Below are positions 45,012 through 56,257 of a stretch of 64,000 bases of DNA, in pieces. Under the pieces are notes generated by a model, which searched no databases, was not told where the DNA came from, and saw only the letters and a list, made by a program, of their open reading frames with translations. The position numbers and the translations under genes were made by a program. Numbering within the stretch: the stretch's first letter is position 1; every line of letters starts with the position of its first letter. The stretch comes from Halobaculum sp. CBA1158 (GTDB taxonomy: Archaea > Halobacteriota > Halobacteria > Halobacteriales > Haloferacaceae), in contig NZ_CP090371.1 in assembly GCF_021431925.1 (NCBI RefSeq), positions 434,001 to 498,000 of the forward strand. The letters run 5' to 3'.

Positions 45012-45314
45012 ATGAGTCTCTGGTTGCAGGTGATCTGGGTCGCCGCCGGCCTCAACGTCGTCCTCCTGTTGGGCCTGAGCTACGTCTGGGGGCGAAACTA
45101 CGGTCGATTCCGGTCGAAACACACTCTCGGCCTGGCGGCGTTCGGCCTCATCCTGCTCGCGGAGAACGCGCTCGCGCTCTACCTCTTTTACGTCCACGCC
45201 GACCTCAGCGCCTGGATCGCCGCGCAGGCACCGATCGCCCACCGGGCGATGGGCGGACTCCGCGTGCTCGAACTCGTCGCCATCGCGTTCCTCGCGTGGA
45301 TCACCTGGGACTGA
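45012..45314 (+). CDS. Small membrane protein paired with the wHTH gene
   Basis: 100 residues, three to four hydrophobic helices (about 4-26, 38-62, 80-98) joined by short polar loops with RNYGRFRSKHTLGL between the first two. No catalytic motif. A TATA-like AGTATAAAC lies about 33 nt upstream, so it can be transcribed separately from the regulator. Resembles haloarchaeal DUF7521 (recollection). Function unknown. Confidence 0.72.
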   Translation: MSLWLQVIWVAAGLNVVLLLGLSYVWGRNYGRFRSKHTLGLAAFGLILLAENALALYLFYVHADLSAWIAAQAPIAHRAMGGLRVLELVAIAFLAWITWD

Positions 45315-45641
45315 CCCCCGTGGACCGATCCGGCGTCGACGCGGTCGCCGACCCCCTCACTCGTGGTCGTCCCGGCCGGAAGCCCGTTCTGCCCCGTCTC
45401 GTCTCCGCTCCTCGCTTTCTCTCCATCCTGGCTCCCCGCATCACCGCGCCGTTTCTCCCCCCGCCCCGGCGACGTCTCGGTGCAGCACGGTCGCACGCCC
45501 CGTTCGGGTTCCCCGACACGGTACAGGGTTCTCCGCCCCTCGCGCGCGAACGATCCACATGGATGAAACCGAGTGACGGAGCGGCGAATTCGACGGAGTG
45601 AGGCAGTTTTATCACGGTCGATTCCGACGTATCGCGTGACC
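45315..45641. other. Pyrimidine-rich intergenic region
   Basis: 327 bp with a C/T-rich plus strand from about 45390 to 45470. The acs promoter box AGTTTTATC is at 45605-45613, about 32 nt before ATG 45642. No gene is seen. Confidence 0.5.
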
Positions 45642-47636
<1,995 letters not shown>

Positions 47637-47679
47637 GCGCGCCGGCTCCGAGCGCCTCCGACCCGACCGCGTTCTTTGG

Positions 47680-47922
47680 CTACCCGTCCGCCAGCCACGC
47701 GTCCACGCACCGCTCGTCGCAGAGGTGGCGGCGTTCGTCGCCGCCGACCGGTCGCGAGAGCGTGACGAGTACGTGACGTTCGGACAGCGTCAGCTCTGCA
47801 CCGCAGGACGGACACGCTTCCAGACTTCGCTCGCCGGGGGTCCACCGGTAGTGGGTCGACGCGCGCACGACTGTCGCGTCCCCGTCCGGATGCGGCTGAC
47901 CGAGATACTGCTTGAGCGTCAT
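47680..47922 (-). CDS. Small Cys-rich zinc-ribbon protein
   Basis: 80 residues. CPSCG and a later CDERC form a four-cysteine site with a strand-rich middle (ELTLSERHVLVTLSRP), like a treble-clef zinc ribbon; the C-terminus ends DAWLADG. It lies between two acyl-CoA synthetase genes but on the opposite strand. Function unknown; a protein-interaction or regulator role is possible. Confidence 0.72.
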   Translation of the reverse strand: MTLKQYLGQPHPDGDATVVRASTHYRWTPGERSLEACPSCGAELTLSERHVLVTLSRPVGGDERRHLCDERCVDAWLADG

Positions 47923-48112
47923 GCCCGTGGGACCGTGCGCCGATCACTTATCAACTGGCTGTATAGTTTTGGGGTGTGCTCACCCCTCCCCACGACTGAT
48001 CCGGAGCGGTCGAGAGCGCTCGGGAGCAGTCGCAGTCGCCGTCGCGGTTGCGGTTGCAATCGCGGTCGCGGTTGCGGTCGTGTCCGCATCAGGTGATACC
48101 GCCCCCGCAACG

Positions 48113-48118
48113 ATTATC
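48113..48118 (+). promoter_or_regulatory. TATA-like box selecting ATG 48146
   Basis: ATTATC is centred about 30 nt before ATG 48146 but only about 10 nt before the in-frame GTG 48125. Confidence 0.5.
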
Positions 48119-48145
48119 ACGAACGTGCCTGAACTTCCCCTGTCT

Positions 48146-49756
48146 ATGGAAAAACCGCTGCTGGTGACCGACTTCCTCGACCGGGCGCGCCGGAACTACG
48201 GGGACCACGAGGCGGTCCTCGGAGTCGACGGCGACCGGTTCACGTACGACGAACTGGGAGAGCGCGCCGACGGCTTCGCGGCCGCGTTGCAGGCGCGCGG
48301 CATCGAGAAGGGCGACCGAGTCGCGGTGTTGGACCCGAACACGCACTACCACCTGGCGGCCGCCTACGGGAGCTTCCAGGCCGGCGCGGTCCACACGCCG
48401 CTGAACTACCGGCTCGTCGAGTCGGACTTCGAGTACATCCTGAACGACGCCGGCGTCGACGCCATCTACGCGGACCACGCCTACGCCGACAAGGTCGAGG
48501 CGGTCCGCGACGACGTGCCCACGGAGACGTTCATCACGAACGACGCGGACGCCGTCGAGGGCGACTGGGAGGAGTTCGACGACGTGATCGCCGAGTCCAC
48601 CGACTACGACCGCCCCGAGATGAGCGAGGACGAGGTGATCACGATCAACTACACCTCGGGGACGACCGGCGATCCGAAGGGCGTGTGCCGAACCCACCGG
48701 ACGGAGACGCTGCACGCGTACATCATCACGATCCACCAGGAGCTCAGCGACGACGACACGTACCTGTGGACGCTCCCGATGTTCCACGTGAACGGGTGGG
48801 GACACATCTACGCGGTCACGGGGATGGGCGCACGCCACGTGTGCACCCGGGGCGTCGACGCCGAGTACGTCTTCGACAAGCTCCGAAACGAGGACGTGAC
48901 GTACTTCTGTGCGGCCCCGACGGTCGTCAAGATGCTCGGCGACCACCTCGCAGAGCACGGCGGCGAGCCCGACGCCGGGCAGGACGTGCGCGTCGCCACC
49001 GCGGGCGCGGCACCGCCGGAGGCGACGATCCGTACGGCCGAAGACGAGTTCGGCTGGTACATCAAGCACGTGTACGGTGCGACCGAGACCGGGCCGCTCA
49101 TCACCACAAGCGACGCGCGCCGGTTCTTCGACGACGACTCCGAGGACCGCTTCGCGGTGAAGAAGACCCAGGGGATCGGCTACCTCGGCACGGAGATCCG
49201 CGTCGTCGACGAGGACGGAAACGACGTGCCCGAGGACGGCGAGACGATCGGCGAGGTCGTCGTGCGCGGCAACCAGGTGATGGATCGGTACTGGAACAAG
49301 CCCGAGGTGACCGAGGAAGCGTTTACCGACCGCATCGAGGGGTACTACCACATGGGCGACCTCGCGGTCGTCGACGACAACGGGATGATCTCGATCCAGG
49401 ACCGCAAGAAGGACATCATCATCTCCGGCGGCGAGAACATCTCGTCGATCGAGGTCGAAGACACCCTGTTCAGCCACGAGAAGGTCGACGACGTGGCCGT
49501 CATTCCCTCGCCCCACGACGACTGGGGAGAGACGCCGAAGGCGTTCGTCGTCCCCGTCGGCGGCGACCCGAACGAACCGGGACTCACCGCCGACGACCTG
49601 ATCCAGTACGCCCGCGACAACATGGCCCACTACAAGGCCCCCACGCGGATCGAGTTCGTGAAGCAGCTTCCCAAGACCTCCACCGGGAAGGTGCAGAAGT
49701 ACGAACTCCGGCAGGACGAGTGGGAGGAGGAAGAGCGGATGGTCGGCGAGGGATAG
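48146..49756 (+). CDS. Fatty acyl-CoA synthetase (AMP-forming ligase)
   Basis: 536 residues. The adenylate-forming motifs are intact: YTSGTTGDPKGVCRTHR, HVYGATETGP, YHMGDLAVVDDNGMISIQDRKKDIIISGGENIS and the C-terminal lysine in PKTSTGKVQK. The sequence without long insertions fits the medium/long-chain acyl-CoA synthetase group used for fatty acid activation. Start chosen by the TATA-like box at 48113. The upstream 100 bp hold GTCGCG hexamer runs. Confidence 0.9.
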   Translation: MEKPLLVTDFLDRARRNYGDHEAVLGVDGDRFTYDELGERADGFAAALQARGIEKGDRVAVLDPNTHYHLAAAYGSFQAGAVHTPLNYRLVESDFEYILNDAGVDAIYADHAYADKVEAVRDDVPTETFITNDADAVEGDWEEFDDVIAESTDYDRPEMSEDEVITINYTSGTTGDPKGVCRTHRTETLHAYIITIHQELSDDDTYLWTLPMFHVNGWGHIYAVTGMGARHVCTRGVDAEYVFDKLRNEDVTYFCAAPTVVKMLGDHLAEHGGEPDAGQDVRVATAGAAPPEATIRTAEDEFGWYIKHVYGATETGPLITTSDARRFFDDDSEDRFAVKKTQGIGYLGTEIRVVDEDGNDVPEDGETIGEVVVRGNQVMDRYWNKPEVTEEAFTDRIEGYYHMGDLAVVDDNGMISIQDRKKDIIISGGENISSIEVEDTLFSHEKVDDVAVIPSPHDDWGETPKAFVVPVGGDPNEPGLTADDLIQYARDNMAHYKAPTRIEFVKQLPKTSTGKVQKYELRQDEWEEEERMVGEG

Positions 49757-49878
49757 TCGGGACGTAGCCGAGCGACGGTCAGACCGTCGTCGTCGCGGTC
49801 GCGGTGGCTGTCGCGGTCGAACCGCGTCGCACGCGCGTCGTTCCTCGCGTCCGTCGTCGTCGTCGAGCGCCTCGCTCC

Positions 49879-50730
49879 TCACCCGAACGGGTTCGTGAAC
49901 CCGTCGTCACGGCCGCCGCGGCCGTCGTCGCCGCCGTCGGCGAACGCGTCCGTTCCGTCGTCGCCGTCGCCGAAGCGGAAGCCGCCGGTGTTCGTCGTCA
50001 CCGTCATCCCGAGCATGTCGGGACGCTTGCGGAGGGCCGCCGCCACCTCGCGGTAGGCGGTCGCCGACTCGCTGTGCGGGCGATACGAGACCGCGGGCTG
50101 GCCGGCGTCCTGGGCCTTCGGGATCGTCTCGTCGTGGGGAACGTGTCCCAGCAGTTCGGTGTCGAGGAAGTCGGCGATTCGGTCCGCGGGCGGGGAGCGG
50201 CCGGTTCCGGACTTCGTGAGCACGACGCCGCCGACGGGCGCGTCGGCGCGCTCGGCGACGGTCATCGTCTTGTCGGCGTCGCGGATGGAGGCCACCCGCG
50301 GCGTCGACACGAGCACGGAGGCGTCCGCGCCCGACATCGGCACGACCGTCTCGCGGCTGACGCCGGCGGCTGTGTCGACGAGCACGGCGTCGTAGCGCGC
50401 CTTCAGCGCCTCCATCGCGGAGGGGAACCGGTCCAGGTCCGAGGCGACGAAGCCGTCGAGGTCGACGCCGCTTGGCACCACGTCGAAGCCGCCCGGTGCG
50501 GGGTAGGTCGCGTCGCCGACGCCCGCGCCGCCGGCGAGCACGTCGTGGAGGGTTCGCCCGCCGTTGACGCGGATGTCGAGGAAGTCGACCGCGTTCGCCA
50601 TCGCCAGGTCGGCCTCGACGACCGCGACGGCGCGGCCGTCCTCCGCGAGCGCGGCCGCGAGGTTGAGGCTCGTCGTCGTCTTGCCGACGCCTCCCTTCGC
50701 GCCGACGACGGCGAGCACGCGTCCGTCCAT
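49879..50730 (-). CDS. minD: MinD/ParA-family ATPase with disordered tail
   Basis: 283 residues. Canonical deviant Walker A GAKGGVGKTTTSLN (10-23), switch region VEADLAMANAVDFLDI and Walker B VLVDTAAGV are intact. The C-terminal ~35 residues (from about 248) are Gly/Asp/Phe rich and end in GFTNPFG, an uncommon tail that may be an interaction motif. Haloarchaeal MinD homologs influence archaellum, chemoreceptor and division-site placement; which paralog this is cannot be settled. A GCAGTTAAGTC box lies about 28 nt upstream. Confidence 0.9.
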   Translation of the reverse strand: MDGRVLAVVGAKGGVGKTTTSLNLAAALAEDGRAVAVVEADLAMANAVDFLDIRVNGGRTLHDVLAGGAGVGDATYPAPGGFDVVPSGVDLDGFVASDLDRFPSAMEALKARYDAVLVDTAAGVSRETVVPMSGADASVLVSTPRVASIRDADKTMTVAERADAPVGGVVLTKSGTGRSPPADRIADFLDTELLGHVPHDETIPKAQDAGQPAVSYRPHSESATAYREVAAALRKRPDMLGMTVTTNTGGFRFGDGDDGTDAFADGGDDGRGGRDDGFTNPFG

Positions 50731-50805
50731 GCGAGGAGTGGACGGTCCGCCCGACTTAACTGCCGCCCCGAAAGTATCGCACCTGAGACTCGCGCGGCGA
50801 ATCGC

Positions 50806-51561
50806 TCATAGGTACGCCGCGTCCCAGCGGCTCGCCTTCCGCTTGTTGCCGCAGTCGGAACACTCCACGCGGTCCATCGTGTCGACGGTCACGTCGTGGC
50901 TCTCGCAGTTGCCACAGACGTAGCCGACGCGCTCCTCGCGCTCGCGGTCGGCGTACGTGGCGTAGAACGGGGCCATCGAGGCGCGGTCGGCCTCGTCGTA
51001 GGCGACGTAGAGCTGATCGCCGTCGTCGGTGACCCGCGCCTCGGTGAGCACCTGCTCGCCGGTCCCCTCGGGGAAGCGGGCGTACACGCGTTCGAGGAAC
51101 GATTCCCCGCCGATGTCGACCGTGCGCTCGCCCACCTCGGAGAACCCCTCGCCCTCGTAGAACTCCGCGCCCGCCTCGTTGGCCGCGAGCACGCGCCCCT
51201 CGATGCGCTCGGCCCCGCGCTCCAACAGCTCCGTCTCCGCGCGCCGAAGCAGATCGTCGCCGATCCCCTTCCCGCGGTGGTCCGGGTGGACGTGGAGCCA
51301 GTCCAGTTCGCCGACGGGCTCGCGACGCTCGACGAGGTAACTCTGGACGAATCCGACCACGTCGCCGTCGTCGACGGCGACCACGAACACCGCGTCGTCG
51401 TCCGTGAGCGTCTCGGTTACCTCCCCGGCGTCGTACCACGCCTCCACCGCCCCGTCGATTAGATCCGCCGACAGCGCGTGCCCGTACGACGCGGACAGCG
51501 ACGCACGCGCGGTCTCGCGGATGCCCTCCACGTCCTCGGTCGTGGCGTTTCGAAGATCCAT
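50806..51561 (-). CDS. GNAT acetyltransferase fused to a zinc ribbon
   Basis: 251 residues. The GNAT domain (about 1-150) shows VGFVQSYLV, LDWLHVHPDHRGKGIGDDLLRRAE (acetyl-CoA loop) and EFYEGEGFSEVGERTV. The C-terminal ~90 residues end in a four-cysteine ribbon (CGNCE...CSDCG). The fusion suggests a nucleic-acid or protein target; substrate unknown. A GGTTAAGTGG box lies about 28 nt upstream of ATG 51561. It is divergent from the ABC operon. Confidence 0.88.
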   Translation of the reverse strand: MDLRNATTEDVEGIRETARASLSASYGHALSADLIDGAVEAWYDAGEVTETLTDDDAVFVVAVDDGDVVGFVQSYLVERREPVGELDWLHVHPDHRGKGIGDDLLRRAETELLERGAERIEGRVLAANEAGAEFYEGEGFSEVGERTVDIGGESFLERVYARFPEGTGEQVLTEARVTDDGDQLYVAYDEADRASMAPFYATYADREREERVGYVCGNCESHDVTVDTMDRVECSDCGNKRKASRWDAAYL

Positions 51562-51878
51562 GATAGCACGTACCGCGCCGATCCACTTAACCACGCTGAC
51601 GAGTCCGGGGCGCTCGCTCGGGCTCGTCGGTCCCGTCGGCGGCCGATCCGTTCGCACGAGCTGTTGGCGCACCGAACTGTTTCGGTCTCGACTCGTCGGG
51701 CTATCGTTCCGGCCAACGAAACTACCATTCTGTTTATTCCCGTGACCGCAGGACTGAAACGCCTAAAGTATGATAATAATTATCATGGGTAAGCAATCGG
51801 GAACATATTATCAATATTAACATAGTCTAAGGGAATATAGGCGGAACGTTCATTAAGGTAGCTTCCACGGTTAGGTGC
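51562..51878. other. AT-rich divergent control region
   Basis: 317 bp between the GNAT gene and the ABC operon. From 51720 to 51860 it is much more AT-rich than its surroundings. It holds the 17 bp palindrome at 51770, another ATTATCA half-site at 51807-51813, and a TTCATTAAG box about 26 nt upstream of ATG 51879. Confidence 0.6.
51770..51786. promoter_or_regulatory. 17 bp palindrome, candidate operator
   Basis: ATGATAATAATTATCAT has two perfect 8 bp arms around one central base. It lies about 70 bp upstream of the operon TATA-like box. An additional ATTATCA half-site lies 28 bp downstream. The bases resemble iron- or metal-regulator boxes, but the operon looks like amino acid uptake, so the regulator is open. 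Confidence 0.55.
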
Positions 51879-53231
51879 ATGGCACGAGATACCACCACAC
51901 TCAGCCGACGTGACGTGCTAAAGACGTCCGGGGCCGCGGGGGCCGCCGGACTTACCGGCCTGGCCGGATGTGCAGGAATCGGCGGCGGCGGCGGCGACTC
52001 AGAGTACCCCGCGCTCGGGAACTACCCGGTCGAGGGCGACGAGGTCGTGTTCGGACTGAACGTCCCGCAGTCGGGATCGTACTCCCAGGAGGGGGAGGAC
52101 GAACTGCGCGGCTACGACCTCGCGGTCGACCACCTGAACAACGGCGGCGGCTGGGTCGACAACTGGGACGGACTCTCGGGCGAGGGCGTGCTCGACAAGA
52201 CGGTCACCACCGTCGAGGGTGACACCGCGACGGACCCCGACACGGCCCGACAGTCCGCCTCACGGATGATCAGCCGCGACAACGCGATCATGGTCACCGG
52301 GGGCTCGTCCTCCGGCGTCGCCATCGCGGTGCAGGGGCTGTGTCAGGAAGAGAACGTCATCTTCCAGTGTTGTATCACCCACTCCAACGACACCACCGGA
52401 AGCGAGTGCGTCCGCTACTCCTTCCGTGAGATGTTCAACGCGTACATGACTGGGCAGGCGCTCGCGCCCGTCCTCGCCGAGGAGTACGGGGAGGACCTGA
52501 ACTTCTACCAGCTGTACGCCGACTACTCGTGGGGACAGACGCAGCAGGCCTCGATGGAGCAGTTCTTCACCGATGTCGGCGGTTGGAACCAGATCGAGTC
52601 GGTGCCGACGCCGCTGGGTACCTCCGACTACTCGTCGTACCTCTCGGACGTGCCCCGCGACGAGACGGACGTGCTCGTCCTCAACCACTACGGGCTGGAC
52701 GCGGCGAACTCCCTCCCGCAGGCGATCGAGGCCGGGCTCGACGAGGACATGGAGATCGTCGTCCCGCTGTACAACCGGCTGATGGCCGAGGCGGCCAGCG
52801 GCTCCATCGGCGGCATCTTCGGGACGGCCGACTGGAACTGGCAGCTCGAGGACGACGCCACACAGTCGTTCGTCGAGGTGTACCGCGAGGAGTACGACCG
52901 CGCACCCAGCTACGGCGCGCGGATCGCGTACACGCAGACGCTCCAGTACGCCGCCGCCGTCGAGCGGGCGGAGACGTTCTACCCGCCGGAGGTCATCCGG
53001 GAGATGGAGGGCGTCGAGTACGACGGTGCGGGCCTCGGCGCGGAGACGATGCGCGCCTGCGACCACCAGGCCCAGCGTGACGTGCTCGTCATGCAGGGCG
53101 CGACCCCGGAGGAACAGACGGAGGACAAGCTGCTCAACATCGTCTCGCAGACCTCGCGAGACGACATGGGGTACGCGTGCGACGCGGGCCCGGCGGCCGA
53201 GTGTGAGCTGGGCGAGTACGGCGACGAGTAA
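51879..53231 (+). CDS. Branched-chain amino acid/urea-type ABC substrate-binding lipoprotein
   Basis: 450 residues. A Tat signal with RRDVLK (residues 10-15) and a lipobox LAGC (about 28-31) mark an exported lipid-anchored protein. The mature part is a LivJ-type periplasmic-binding fold (VVFGLNVPQSGSYSQEGEDELRGYDLAVDHLN...). Ligand could be branched-chain amino acids, amides or urea; the CQEENVIFQCC segment is unusual in having adjacent cysteines. It heads the operon 51879-57829, with a 127 bp gap before the first permease. Confidence 0.92.
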   Translation: MARDTTTLSRRDVLKTSGAAGAAGLTGLAGCAGIGGGGGDSEYPALGNYPVEGDEVVFGLNVPQSGSYSQEGEDELRGYDLAVDHLNNGGGWVDNWDGLSGEGVLDKTVTTVEGDTATDPDTARQSASRMISRDNAIMVTGGSSSGVAIAVQGLCQEENVIFQCCITHSNDTTGSECVRYSFREMFNAYMTGQALAPVLAEEYGEDLNFYQLYADYSWGQTQQASMEQFFTDVGGWNQIESVPTPLGTSDYSSYLSDVPRDETDVLVLNHYGLDAANSLPQAIEAGLDEDMEIVVPLYNRLMAEAASGSIGGIFGTADWNWQLEDDATQSFVEVYREEYDRAPSYGARIAYTQTLQYAAAVERAETFYPPEVIREMEGVEYDGAGLGAETMRACDHQAQRDVLVMQGATPEEQTEDKLLNIVSQTSRDDMGYACDAGPAAECELGEYGDE

Positions 53232-53358
53232 CTGACGCCGTCACCGTCCTCGTCGTCCCGTACCGGCACGTTCTTATTCGATCGCCTGAACCGCGTCAAC
53301 GAATGCCAACACCGACAACTACTACCAAGCGGACCACACCGCACCTACACGAACGATA

Positions 53359-54315
53359 ATGTTGCTCCTACAGTCCGAGATCGCATCGATACTCCTCAAC
53401 GGCCTCCAGCAGGGCGCGATCTACGCGCTGCTCGGGATCGGCCTCACGATCATCCTCGGGACGATGGAGTTCCTGAACCTCGCGCACGGCGCGCTCTATC
53501 TCGTCGGCGCGTACACGGGCCTCATCGTCTTCCAGGAGACCACCCTCTCGAACGGGTTCTTGTACAGCCAAGGGATCACGACGATCGGCTTCGGGGGTGG
53601 GTTCATCGCGGCGCTGATACTCGTTCCGCTCGTCGGGTTCGTCGTCGGCCTCCTCATGGAGCGGTACGTCGCCGAACCGTTCTACGACCGACCCGAGACG
53701 GACCAACTCCTCGTGACGTTCGGACTCGCGCTGATCGTCCAGGAGATCGTCAGGAACGTCATCGGCGGGAACACGTTCCAGTCGATCGCGCCTTCGACGA
53801 TGTTCGGCGTCAACGTCTCTCAGCCGATCAGCCTCCCGCTCGTCGGCCTGTTCCCGTCCTGGCGGCTGTTTATCATCGCCATCGCGTTCGTCGTCATCGG
53901 CCTGACGTACCTCGCGATCGAGCGGACCGACTTCGGGCTCGTGGTCCAGGCGGGGACGCGTGACTCCGAGATGGTCCGGCTGCTGGGCATCAAGATCAAC
54001 CGCTCGTACAGCCTCGTGTTCGCGCTCGGGGCGGCGCTGGCGGCGTTCGCCGGACTCATCGGGGCGTCGATCCAGACGATCAGTCCCCAGATAGGGACCG
54101 AACGGGCGCTGCTGCCGGCGTTCCTCACCATCGTCGTCGGCGGGGCCGGCTCCGTTCGCGGGGCCATCGCCGGCGGACTGGTGCTCGGCGTGATCATCTC
54201 GGCGATGACGCAGACGTACAGCCAATGGGCGCAGATCGTCCTCTACCTGTTCGTCGCGCTCATGCTCATCGTCAAGCCGGAGGGCCTGTTCGGAAGCATG
54301 GAGGTGGGCGAATGA
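53359..54315 (+). CDS. livH: ABC permease LivH type
   Basis: 318 residues, eight to nine membrane helices. The start LLQSEIASILLNGLQQGAIYALLGIGLTIILGTMEFLNLAHGALYLVGAY is diagnostic for LivH, as is the EAA-like loop near TDFGLVVQAGTRDSEMVRLLGIKINR. It pairs with LivM to form the transmembrane channel. ATG 53359 follows a separate short leader; stop overlaps livM by 4 bp. Confidence 0.94.
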   Translation: MLLLQSEIASILLNGLQQGAIYALLGIGLTIILGTMEFLNLAHGALYLVGAYTGLIVFQETTLSNGFLYSQGITTIGFGGGFIAALILVPLVGFVVGLLMERYVAEPFYDRPETDQLLVTFGLALIVQEIVRNVIGGNTFQSIAPSTMFGVNVSQPISLPLVGLFPSWRLFIIAIAFVVIGLTYLAIERTDFGLVVQAGTRDSEMVRLLGIKINRSYSLVFALGAALAAFAGLIGASIQTISPQIGTERALLPAFLTIVVGGAGSVRGAIAGGLVLGVIISAMTQTYSQWAQIVLYLFVALMLIVKPEGLFGSMEVGE

Positions 54316-55502
54316 GTCGCGAAGACCGGGTCGCAGGCGACGAACCCGTCACCGACGGGGGGACGGTCGCCGACGAGAGCACAGGCACCGGTTCGGGCGG
54401 CTCGGCGCTCGCGCGCCTTCGCGACCGAGAGGACTTCGTCGTCATCGCCTCGGCGGCCGCGCTGGTCGTGTTCCCGTTCTTGCTCATCGACGTGCTCGGC
54501 GCGATCGGGGACGTCATCGGCACCAGCATCGGCGGCTACGCGGGGCTGCCCTCGCTGGTGCTCATCTACGGCATCATCGTCATCGGGTTCAATCTCCTGC
54601 TCGGCTACACAGGGCTGTTGTCGTTCGGTCACGCCGCGTTCTTCGGATCGGCGGCGTACTCGGCGGCGCTGTTCAGTCAGGTCGTTCCCAGCCCGATCCT
54701 GATGATCGTGGCCGGGACGGTCGTCGCGACGCTGCTCGCGTGGCCGATCGGCTTCGTGTCGATCCGCCGCTCGGGCGTGTACTTCGCCGTGTTGACGCTC
54801 ACGTTCGGGCAGGCGCTGTACTTCTGGGCGCTCGGTCCCGGATCGTGGCTCACCAACGGGGACAACGGCTTCTCCGGTATCGAGGCGCACGGGCTGTTCG
54901 TCGGCGCGCTCCCGCTGGACGCCCAGTTGATCCCGGTGTTCGATTCCTACACCGTGATGTACGCGTTCGCCTCGATCGTGATGCTCATCGCTATCTGGGT
55001 CGGCAACCGAATCATCAACTCGCCGTACGGTCTCATCTTCGAGGCGCTGGGCGAGAACGAGGAGCGCGTGGAGTTCGTCGGCCTGAACGTCTTCCGGTAC
55101 AAGCTGATGGCGTTCGTCATCTCGGCCGTCTTCGCCGGCGTGGGCGGCGCGATGTTCACCATCCACGAGCAGTACATCCACCCGACGACGGCGCTGTACT
55201 GGATCCAGTCCGGCGACTTCGTCATCATGACGGTCCTCGGCGGCACCGGGAGCCTCGTGGGACCGGTGTTCGGCGCGCTCGTCTTCGAGTACGTCGCGAA
55301 CGTCGTCTCCGGCGTGAGTCTCCCCGTCATCGGCTCGATCGGGTCGCTCTGGCGGTTCGTGCTCGGCGCGGTGTTCGTATTCATCGTGTGGGTGTTCCCG
55401 CGCGGCATCTACGGCGCGTTCGCCGACCTCGGCGCGCGGATCACCGGCGGCGGCGGCGACGGCGAGGAGCCGGCCGCGGCCGACGGAGGTGAGGCCGAAT
55501 GA
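54312..55502 (+). CDS. livM: ABC permease LivM type
   Basis: 396 residues. A 60-residue hydrophilic N-terminal extension rich in Asp/Gly/Thr precedes about nine membrane helices, with YGIIVIGFNLLLGYTGLLSFGHAAFFG and FRYKLMAFVISAVFAGVGGAMF typical of LivM. The C-terminus is an acidic Gly tail. ATGA overlaps on both sides couple it to livH and livG. Confidence 0.94.
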   Translation: MSREDRVAGDEPVTDGGTVADESTGTGSGGSALARLRDREDFVVIASAAALVVFPFLLIDVLGAIGDVIGTSIGGYAGLPSLVLIYGIIVIGFNLLLGYTGLLSFGHAAFFGSAAYSAALFSQVVPSPILMIVAGTVVATLLAWPIGFVSIRRSGVYFAVLTLTFGQALYFWALGPGSWLTNGDNGFSGIEAHGLFVGALPLDAQLIPVFDSYTVMYAFASIVMLIAIWVGNRIINSPYGLIFEALGENEERVEFVGLNVFRYKLMAFVISAVFAGVGGAMFTIHEQYIHPTTALYWIQSGDFVIMTVLGGTGSLVGPVFGALVFEYVANVVSGVSLPVIGSIGSLWRFVLGAVFVFIVWVFPRGIYGAFADLGARITGGGGDGEEPAAADGGEAE

Positions 55503-56257
55503 CCCTCCTGCAGACCGACGGGCTCACGAAGCAGTTCGGCGGCCTCGTCGCCGTCGACGACGTGAGCTTCGAGGTCGAATCGGGCGAGACGCGCGCGGTC
55601 ATCGGGCCCAACGGGGCCGGCAAGTCGACGCTCATCAACTGCATCACGGGCGCGCTCGAACCCACCGCCGGCAGGGTGGAGTTCGACGGCGAGGACATCA
55701 CGGACCTCGAGCCCCACGAGACGGTGCAGGCCGGCGTCTCCAAGTCGTTCCAGACGGCGTCGATCTTCCCGAGCATGACCGTTCGCGAGAACGTCGAGAT
55801 CGCGGCGGTCGCGGCCGCACACGGCTCCTTCAGCGTCGACTTCCTCAAGCGGCTCGCCGGGTTCGACGAGGTGCACGACATCACCGATCGGATGCTCGAT
55901 TCGGTCGATCTCCTCGGCGACGCCGAGATGGAGGCGGCGAGTCTCCCGTACGGTGACAAGCGCCGCCTGGAGATCGCGATCGCGCTCGCTTCCGAGCCCG
56001 ATCTGCTGCTCATGGACGAACCGACCGCCGGCATGTCGCCGGACGAGACCGCGGCCACCGTGGACCTCGTGGAACAGCTCCAGGAGGACCTCGGACTCAC
56101 CATCCTCATCGTTGAACACGACATGGAGATCATCTTCCAGATAGCCGACCGCATCCTCGTGCTGAACCGCGGACAGGTCATCGCGGACGGCACTCCCGAA
56201 CAGGTACAGGAAAGCGAGGAGGTTCAAGAGGCGTACCTCGGCGGGGTGGAGCTGTGA
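55499..56257 (+). CDS. livG: ABC ATPase LivG type
   Basis: 252 residues. Walker A GPNGAGKST (about 37-45), LivG insertion with ASIFPSMTVRENVEIAA, signature YGDKRRLEIAIALASEPDLLLMDEPTAGMSP and the switch His in IVEHDM are present. The signature reads LPYGDKRRLE, as is common in LivG proteins. It overlaps livM and livF by 4 bp each. Confidence 0.95.
   Translation: MTLLQTDGLTKQFGGLVAVDDVSFEVESGETRAVIGPNGAGKSTLINCITGALEPTAGRVEFDGEDITDLEPHETVQAGVSKSFQTASIFPSMTVRENVEIAAVAAAHGSFSVDFLKRLAGFDEVHDITDRMLDSVDLLGDAEMEAASLPYGDKRRLEIAIALASEPDLLLMDEPTAGMSPDETAATVDLVEQLQEDLGLTILIVEHDMEIIFQIADRILVLNRGQVIADGTPEQVQESEEVQEAYLGGVEL

Noticed and set aside
48030-48090. GTCGCG hexamer run as a regulatory array
   Set aside because: Similar runs occur in many GC-rich intergenic and coding segments of this window; there is no dyad or conserved spacing.
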